Below, one piece after another: positions 4,984-9,839 of a DNA stretch of 9,839 nucleotides (position 1 is the stretch's first letter; every line of letters begins with the position of its first letter). A model generated the notes under the pieces. That model saw nothing but the letters and a program-made list of their open reading frames with translations. It did no database searches and was not told where the DNA came from. Both the position numbers and the translations under genes were made by a program. Source of the DNA: Anaerolinea sp. (GTDB lineage Bacteria; Chloroflexota; Anaerolineae; Anaerolineales; Villigracilaceae); assembly GCA_020720965.1 (NCBI GenBank), contig DYNS01000082.1:1-9839 (forward strand), in the 5' to 3' direction.

Positions 4984-7191
4984 ATGGATGACAAGACCGC
5001 CTCTCTCAGCGACCTGGAACAGATTATCCGTATTCACCAGGCAAATTACCTCGTCTTCCACGCCGCAAGCGAGCGGGAAGTAACCCAGGCAATTGCAAAG
5101 GTGTTGCACCTTTGCCCGTATGTGAGTTTGTATTACGCCGTAAACCACACCGGGCTGGAGAGGGTGGCAACCTACGCGCCAGAGACGAAGAAAAGCGTGA
5201 AGGATGCGCCCAACACCGTAGAAATGAGCCCGGCAGAGGTGGCGCAGTTCTTCTCTGGGGAGCCAAAGGTTTTCGGGGCAGAAAATGCCCCTCTGCCAGA
5301 AGCGTTTAAGAGCGTTTTTTCCAGCCTGCTTTGCAGCCAGGTTGCGGTGCTGCCCATTGTTTGGGATGTGGAAGTGCAAGGGGTTTTGCTTTTGGGGGCA
5401 ACCGCCAACCAGGCAATGACCGCTGCCCTGATTGCCCCGCTGAGTAAACTCGCCGAAGCCATTCCCATTGCCATGAGCAACGTAAAAGCCAAAAATGCCA
5501 CCAAACAGCGTCTGCGCGAGATGGAGGCAATTTCGGAGACGAGTCAGGTCATTACCTCCGCAACGGATATGGAGCAACTGTACGAGGCGCTGTACCAGCA
5601 AATTAGCGCCACCATGGGCGCCGACCTGCACTTCACCATCGCCCTGCACGAACCCGCCAACGCCACCATAGAAATCCCCTTTGTGGTGGAAAGGGGCAAA
5701 CGCACCCGTTACGAGACCATCCCGGTCGGGGAGGGACTCATCTCCATCCTGCTTCGCACCCGCCAACCGCTGATGCTGGTGGAAGATACCATCCGCCGGG
5801 CAAAGGCGCTGGGCGGCAAAGCGGTGGGCGACCCTGCGCTCTCGTGGCTGGGCTGCCCGCTGATTGTGGGCGGCGAGCCGGTGGGCGCGTTGGTGGTGCA
5901 AGATACCGAAAAAGAAGGGCGTTTTACCCAGGACGACCTGCGCTTGCTCATTTCCCTCTCCGCCCAGGTGGCGGGAGCCATTTACAACATCCGCCTGCTG
6001 GAAGATGCCCGGAGGCGGGCATTACAACTGGAAACGGTGGCAGAAATCTCCCGCGAGGTTTCCAGTTCCCTTATTGTGGATAACCTCCTGCTGCAAGCCG
6101 TTACCCTGGTGCGAGAGCGATTCAACTTTTACCATGCCTCCGTTTTCCTGGTAGAGCCGCAGGGCGAATATGCCACCATCCGCGAGGCTACCGGGGAGGC
6201 AGGGCTGCAAATGAAAAGGGCGGGGCATAAACTGGCAGTGGGGTCCAAGTCGGTGGTGGGGTATGTGACCCAGACCAAAGAAGCCCTGGTGGTCAACGAC
6301 ATTAGCAAGACTCCCAATTATTTTGCCAACCCCCTGCTGCCCGAAACCAAAGCCGAAGCCTGCCTGCCCCTCAAAGTGGGAGAGCGGGTGTTGGGCGTTT
6401 TGGATGTGCAGTCCAATAAGTCGTATGCTTTTAACAACGAAACGATTAAAATTTTGCAAATTTTGGCAGACCAACTGGCAGTGGCAGTGGTCAACTCGGA
6501 GTTGTTTGCCGAAGCCCAAGAGCGGCTTTCGCAGCACCGGCTTTTGCATCATGTGACCACTGCGGCAGCCTCCTCCACCTCCATTGAGGAGGCGCTAAAC
6601 AGCGCGGTGCAGGGGCTTCAGGTCACTTTGGGCGGGGACCAAATCGCCATTCTGCTGGCGGATAAGGAGCAGAAAACGCTGGAGGTGCGCTCCGCGATTG
6701 GGTATCCGAATGATGAATCGGCGCGGTTGAAGGTGCCGTTTGGGGTGGGAGTCACCGGCTGGGTGGCAGCGCATCGTCTCGCGCAGCGGATTAATGACGT
6801 ATCTAAAGATTCGCGGTATTTGTCGGTAAACCCCAAAGTCCGTGCCGAACTTGCCATCCCCCTCATTTACCGTAACGAGGTGTTGGGCGTGATGAACGTG
6901 GAAAGTCCACGCCAGAATGCCTATTCCGAAAACGATGAAGAAATGCTCGGAACGCTGGCAGGCAGCCTGGCAGCCATCATCGCGCACTCCCGCCTGCTGG
7001 AGCAATTCCGGCAACAGGTGGAAAGAGAGCGCCTGCTGTACGAAATTACCAATAAACTAAGGCGCACCACCAACATAGAAAAGATTCTCACCATTACAAC
7101 CACCGAATTAAGCAAAGCCGTAAACGCCCGCCGCGCCAATGTCGTCATCAAGGTCGATTCTGTCGCTGCCGGAACGCCTACCGAAGAATGA
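4984..7191 (+). CDS. Soluble multi-GAF sensor protein (four GAF domains, no output domain)
   Basis: A 735-aa protein with no membrane segment and no signal peptide, built of four successive GAF-like units at about 20-170, 183-338, 350-507 and 520-680. The third is the most typical, with FANPLLPETKAEACLPL followed by GERVLGVLDVQSN. The units are joined by charged helices such as IYNIRLLEDARRRALQLETVAEISREVS (about 335 onward), which look like signalling coiled coils. The chain ends in a helix LLYEITNKLRRTTNIEKIL and one strand, resembling the first part of a fifth GAF that stops. There is no kinase, cyclase, GGDEF or DNA-binding module, so it must signal through a partner. GAF domains bind small ligands or mediate dimerisation; the ligand is unknown. 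Its stop overlaps the next start as ATGA. Confidence 0.9.
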   Translation: MDDKTASLSDLEQIIRIHQANYLVFHAASEREVTQAIAKVLHLCPYVSLYYAVNHTGLERVATYAPETKKSVKDAPNTVEMSPAEVAQFFSGEPKVFGAENAPLPEAFKSVFSSLLCSQVAVLPIVWDVEVQGVLLLGATANQAMTAALIAPLSKLAEAIPIAMSNVKAKNATKQRLREMEAISETSQVITSATDMEQLYEALYQQISATMGADLHFTIALHEPANATIEIPFVVERGKRTRYETIPVGEGLISILLRTRQPLMLVEDTIRRAKALGGKAVGDPALSWLGCPLIVGGEPVGALVVQDTEKEGRFTQDDLRLLISLSAQVAGAIYNIRLLEDARRRALQLETVAEISREVSSSLIVDNLLLQAVTLVRERFNFYHASVFLVEPQGEYATIREATGEAGLQMKRAGHKLAVGSKSVVGYVTQTKEALVVNDISKTPNYFANPLLPETKAEACLPLKVGERVLGVLDVQSNKSYAFNNETIKILQILADQLAVAVVNSELFAEAQERLSQHRLLHHVTTAAASSTSIEEALNSAVQGLQVTLGGDQIAILLADKEQKTLEVRSAIGYPNDESARLKVPFGVGVTGWVAAHRLAQRINDVSKDSRYLSVNPKVRAELAIPLIYRNEVLGVMNVESPRQNAYSENDEEMLGTLAGSLAAIIAHSRLLEQFRQQVERERLLYEITNKLRRTTNIEKILTITTTELSKAVNARRANVVIKVDSVAAGTPTEE

Positions 7192-9158
7192 GAACCATGC
7201 AAAAGCGAAAAAGCCTCTTTTCTGCCCAGGAGATTCTCCAGCAACTGATACAGCGCACGGGGAAGTACTATCACCTCGTCCTCATCCTGCTGGCGCAGTT
7301 GTTCATCACCTACCCTGTTGGGGGTCTCACCGCGCAGGTTGTGCAGATAAACGCGGAATTGACCGATGAAGCCTACCTCGGCTCCGCCACCGCCGAGGGC
7401 ATTTTACTGACCATCGGCAACCTGATTGTGATTGCCGTAATCTACTTCCTGACTCGTGATATGGGTGCGCGTCTGGAGCAGTGGAAAAACGGCAGAATGA
7501 TTGCCAACCTTCAGCAGGAAACCAAAGCCTGGAGGCAAATCACCTCCCTGCCCTGGCGGTTTGGCTTGGTGAGCCTCATCGTCTCGCTCTTTTTCGACTT
7601 GCTGCCCCTCTTCGCTTATCAATTTCTGGTTCTCCAACTGGATTACGCCCAAATTATCTACACCTTTTTTGGCGGCATTGCAGCCACCATCGTCAACCTG
7701 GGGATTAACATCCTGCTCTTAGAGATGGCGCTGAAACCGGCACGGCAGGCGCTTTTGCCAGCCACCTTTGAGGCGCAGCTGACCGGGATTTCCGGGTTGC
7801 AAATTCGGCAAAAGTTTACGCTCTTTGTCATTTCACTGCTTATCCTCAGCGCGGTCATCATCACCCCCATTGGTTACAGCCGCATTTACACCGTCATCTA
7901 CAAGACCATTTCCTCGCAGGAAGTATTGGTGGATTACCAAACTTTCTCCATCGTCTTCAGCGTCAGCCTGCTGGTGATTGGGGCGCTCATCGCCATTTTG
8001 CTCTCGCTCTCGGTCTCCAGCCCCATCGGCGAGATGGTGCAAACCTTCAACGCCATCGAAAAAGGCGACCTGAAACAACGCGCTATCGTCAGCGGCACAG
8101 ACGAGGTGGGGCAGTTGGCGGTGTACTTTAACCGGATGGTCGCACGGCTGGACGCTCTGCAACAAAACCTGGAAAAACGGGTGCAAGCCCAAACCGAAAA
8201 ACTGCGCGCCTCCAACGAAGTGGGGCGGATTGCCAGCACCATTCTGGACCCAGACGACCTCGTCTCGCAGGTTGTAGGACTTATCTCCCGCACTTTCGAC
8301 TACTACTACGTGGCGCTCTTCCTCGTGAACGAAAACGGACGCTGGGCAGAACTCAAAGATGCCACCGGCGCAGCAGGGGAAATCCTTAAAGCCCGCCGTC
8401 ATCGCCTGCAAATTGGCGGCAACAGCATGGTCGGCGCCTCCATCACCAACCGCGCCGCGCAAGTGGCAATGGATGTGGGTGAGGCGGCTGTCCGGTTTAA
8501 CAACCCCCTGCTCCCCAACACCCGCTCCGAAATTGCCCTGCCCCTCATCGTGGGTGACCGCGTCATCGGCGCGTTGGATGTGCAATCCACCCGCGAGGCG
8601 GATTTTAAGCCGGAGGATATTTCCACCCTGCAAAGCATGGCAAACCAGGTCGGCATCGCCCTGGATAACGCCCGTAACTTTAAGGATATGGAAATTGCCC
8701 TGCAAGAACTGCGGGTGGCGAACAGCAAATACCTCACCTCCGCCTGGGCAGACCGGGCGCAAACCAACCTGTACGAACATTCCACCCACAACGCGCCAGA
8801 AAACCCGGAAGCAGAGACGCAAAACATCCAAATCGGTCTCAACCTGCGTGAGCAAGCCATTGGTCAGTTAAGCATAGAAACCGATGGAGATTGGACGGCA
8901 GAAGACCAAACCTGGGTAGAGTCGCTCGCCACCCAGGTTGCCATCTCGCTGGAAAACTCGCGGCTCATCGAGGAAAGTCAGCAATCTGCCGTGCGGGAGC
9001 GGCTTTCTGCCTCCATCATCCAAAAATTATGGTCATCCCCCTCGGTAGATGCCATCCTGCAAACCGCCGTGCGAGAGTTGGGACGGGCATTTGAAGCCGC
9101 CGAAGCCACCATCGAGCTAAAAGTGGATGAAGACCTGAAAAGGCAAAACTACCTATGA
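7188..9158 (+). CDS. Six-helix membrane HAMP-GAF sensor protein
   Basis: A 656-aa inner-membrane protein. Hydrophobic helices are seen at about 28-48, 69-89, 124-150, 155-182, 209-231 and 253-276. A HAMP domain follows (SPIGEMVQTFNAIEKGDL, through DEVGQLAVYFNRMVARL, to about 322), then a coiled coil ending at about 345, and a GAF domain (about 345-500) with FNNPLLPNTRSEIALPL and GDRVIGALDVQS. Residues about 505-605 hold only the C-terminal half of another GAF (LREQAIGQLSIETDGDWTAED). The C-terminal helix-strand (about 612-650) matches the style of the tail of the preceding protein. No catalytic domain is present. A hexahelical anchor plus HAMP recalls some actinobacterial adenylyl cyclases, but no cyclase domain follows. 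Start 7188 overlaps the upstream stop as ATGA with poor Shine-Dalgarno; ATG 7197 is an alternative. Confidence 0.88.
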   Translation: MRTMQKRKSLFSAQEILQQLIQRTGKYYHLVLILLAQLFITYPVGGLTAQVVQINAELTDEAYLGSATAEGILLTIGNLIVIAVIYFLTRDMGARLEQWKNGRMIANLQQETKAWRQITSLPWRFGLVSLIVSLFFDLLPLFAYQFLVLQLDYAQIIYTFFGGIAATIVNLGINILLLEMALKPARQALLPATFEAQLTGISGLQIRQKFTLFVISLLILSAVIITPIGYSRIYTVIYKTISSQEVLVDYQTFSIVFSVSLLVIGALIAILLSLSVSSPIGEMVQTFNAIEKGDLKQRAIVSGTDEVGQLAVYFNRMVARLDALQQNLEKRVQAQTEKLRASNEVGRIASTILDPDDLVSQVVGLISRTFDYYYVALFLVNENGRWAELKDATGAAGEILKARRHRLQIGGNSMVGASITNRAAQVAMDVGEAAVRFNNPLLPNTRSEIALPLIVGDRVIGALDVQSTREADFKPEDISTLQSMANQVGIALDNARNFKDMEIALQELRVANSKYLTSAWADRAQTNLYEHSTHNAPENPEAETQNIQIGLNLREQAIGQLSIETDGDWTAEDQTWVESLATQVAISLENSRLIEESQQSAVRERLSASIIQKLWSSPSVDAILQTAVRELGRAFEAAEATIELKVDEDLKRQNYL

Positions 9159-9839
9159 ATCAGCCCAACCCATCCCCCCGCCCCAGCGGATTTTTCCGGG
9201 GCGCTTTGTGGCTACTCACCGCCCCGCACCGCAGCCTTAAAGAGTTTACAGCGCAGCGGGATGCGCGTCTTTCGGCGGGCATCGCCATCATCGTCTTTGG
9301 GCTTGCTCTGGTTGGTTTTACCGCCACCCTGTTCAGCAGCGACATCTCCTACGCGCTGGCATCCTTCTCGCCCATTTTAGGGGCAGCCCTCCTGGGCTAC
9401 TTGCTCTCCCGCACCCGGTTTTACCGCATCGGGGTCTTTTTGGTCAGCATCGGGTTTAGCGCAACGCCCTACATTATCAGCCTCCTGCAATTTACCACCC
9501 CAGAGCGTTCCTACTATCTTTCGCTCTTACTCACCCCCATCGCCATCGTCATCGCCAGCGGAATTTTATCGGCATCCAGCATCTTCCTGCTGGTAGGCAT
9601 TAACGAAGCCATGCTTTTTGGGGTACACGTCTTTCTCTTCAAGAGAGACGACCCCTACATTGGCTCCCTGGCAGGGATGATAACCGTGCTGGGCTTGATG
9701 GTGATGTACCTCAACTACCACAAACAAAGCACCGAAAAACAACGCCTGCACGACCTGCAAACCACCAACCGCGAGCTGCAAGCGATTAAAGAAAACCTGG
9801 AAGCAAACGTGGAAGAGCGCACCGCCGAACTAAACCGGC
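9155..9839 (+). CDS. Six-helix membrane protein with coiled coil, N-terminal 228 residues only
   Basis: The gene starts as ATGA overlapping the stop of the HAMP-GAF gene and runs off the right edge. A short proline-rich, basic N terminus (about 1-40) is followed by six hydrophobic segments at about 41-60, 65-84, 90-112, 119-138, 140-161 and 167-187. From about 190 the chain becomes a charged coiled coil (LQTTNRELQAIKENLEANVE, then ERTAEL), the same kind of linker that joins HAMP to GAF in the preceding protein, here without an intervening HAMP. What follows is unseen; a GAF domain and/or histidine kinase would be usual. The anchor resembles no family I can name. Its coupling to the upstream genes suggests it belongs to the same sensory complex and may carry the missing catalytic output. 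Confidence 0.85.
   Translation, partial: MNQPNPSPRPSGFFRGALWLLTAPHRSLKEFTAQRDARLSAGIAIIVFGLALVGFTATLFSSDISYALASFSPILGAALLGYLLSRTRFYRIGVFLVSIGFSATPYIISLLQFTTPERSYYLSLLLTPIAIVIASGILSASSIFLLVGINEAMLFGVHVFLFKRDDPYIGSLAGMITVLGLMVMYLNYHKQSTEKQRLHDLQTTNRELQAIKENLEANVEERTAELNR

Noticed and set aside
4984..7191. Phytochrome-like bilin-binding GAF
   Set aside because: No PAS-GAF-PHY order and no recognisable chromophore-cysteine motif in the four GAF units.
4963..8855. Long minus-strand frames opposite the GAF and HAMP genes, up to about 340 codons
   Set aside because: Their translations are rich in His, Gly and Gln without motifs, and the plus strand carries clear GAF and HAMP domains; they are antisense artefacts of codon bias.
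1..9839. CRISPR arrays, tRNA or rRNA genes, insertion sequences
   Set aside because: No regularly spaced repeats, no cloverleaf or rRNA stretches, and no transposase motifs or terminal inverted repeats were noticed on either strand.

Overview
The window is a bacterial chromosomal segment with two divergent gene blocks. Moderately GC-rich coding sequence, a [4Fe-4S]-type dihydroxy-acid dehydratase, and a dense cluster of kinase-less GAF/HAMP sensor proteins with standalone receivers suggest Chloroflexota, probably an Anaerolineae-like anaerobe. That placement is an inference from protein style, not from a marker gene.

Left block (1-3776, minus strand): amino-acid biosynthesis. Reading leftwards it holds a class I/II PLP aminotransferase (3776-2586), a monofunctional ACT-containing prephenate dehydratase pheA (2589-1771, ATGA overlap with the aminotransferase), a 280-bp gap, and ilvD (1490 to the left edge, about 60 residues short of its C terminus). 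The gap is the most interesting part of the window. In the direction of ilvD transcription it contains a good sigma70-type promoter (TTGACG, 16 bp, TATAAT), a 33-codon ORF whose centre is LSLITILISVLIL, two small hairpins, a strong 12-bp GC-rich intrinsic terminator followed by seven T, and finally the ilvD Shine-Dalgarno and ATG. This is the layout of ribosome-mediated transcription attenuation by a Leu/Ile/Val leader peptide, like the ilv leaders of enterobacteria but with a different peptide.

Central intergenic region (3777-4066): a divergent control region. It has a TATAAT box and Shine-Dalgarno for the aminotransferase on the minus strand. For the plus strand it has a G-tract repeat, a tandem 13-bp repeat that duplicates a TATAAT box, and a 12-bp 5'-UTR hairpin.

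Right block (4067-9839, plus strand): a signalling operon with two consecutive single-domain response regulators (128 and 151 aa), a terminator-like hairpin, a soluble protein of four GAF domains (735 aa), a six-helix membrane HAMP-GAF protein (656 aa), and the N-terminal 228 residues of another six-helix membrane protein that enters a coiled coil at the right edge. The last three genes are joined by ATGA stop/start overlaps, implying translational coupling and likely assembly or co-function. No histidine kinase, cyclase, GGDEF, phosphatase or DNA-binding domain is visible, so the catalytic partner must lie downstream or elsewhere. No RNA genes, mobile elements or CRISPR arrays were seen.
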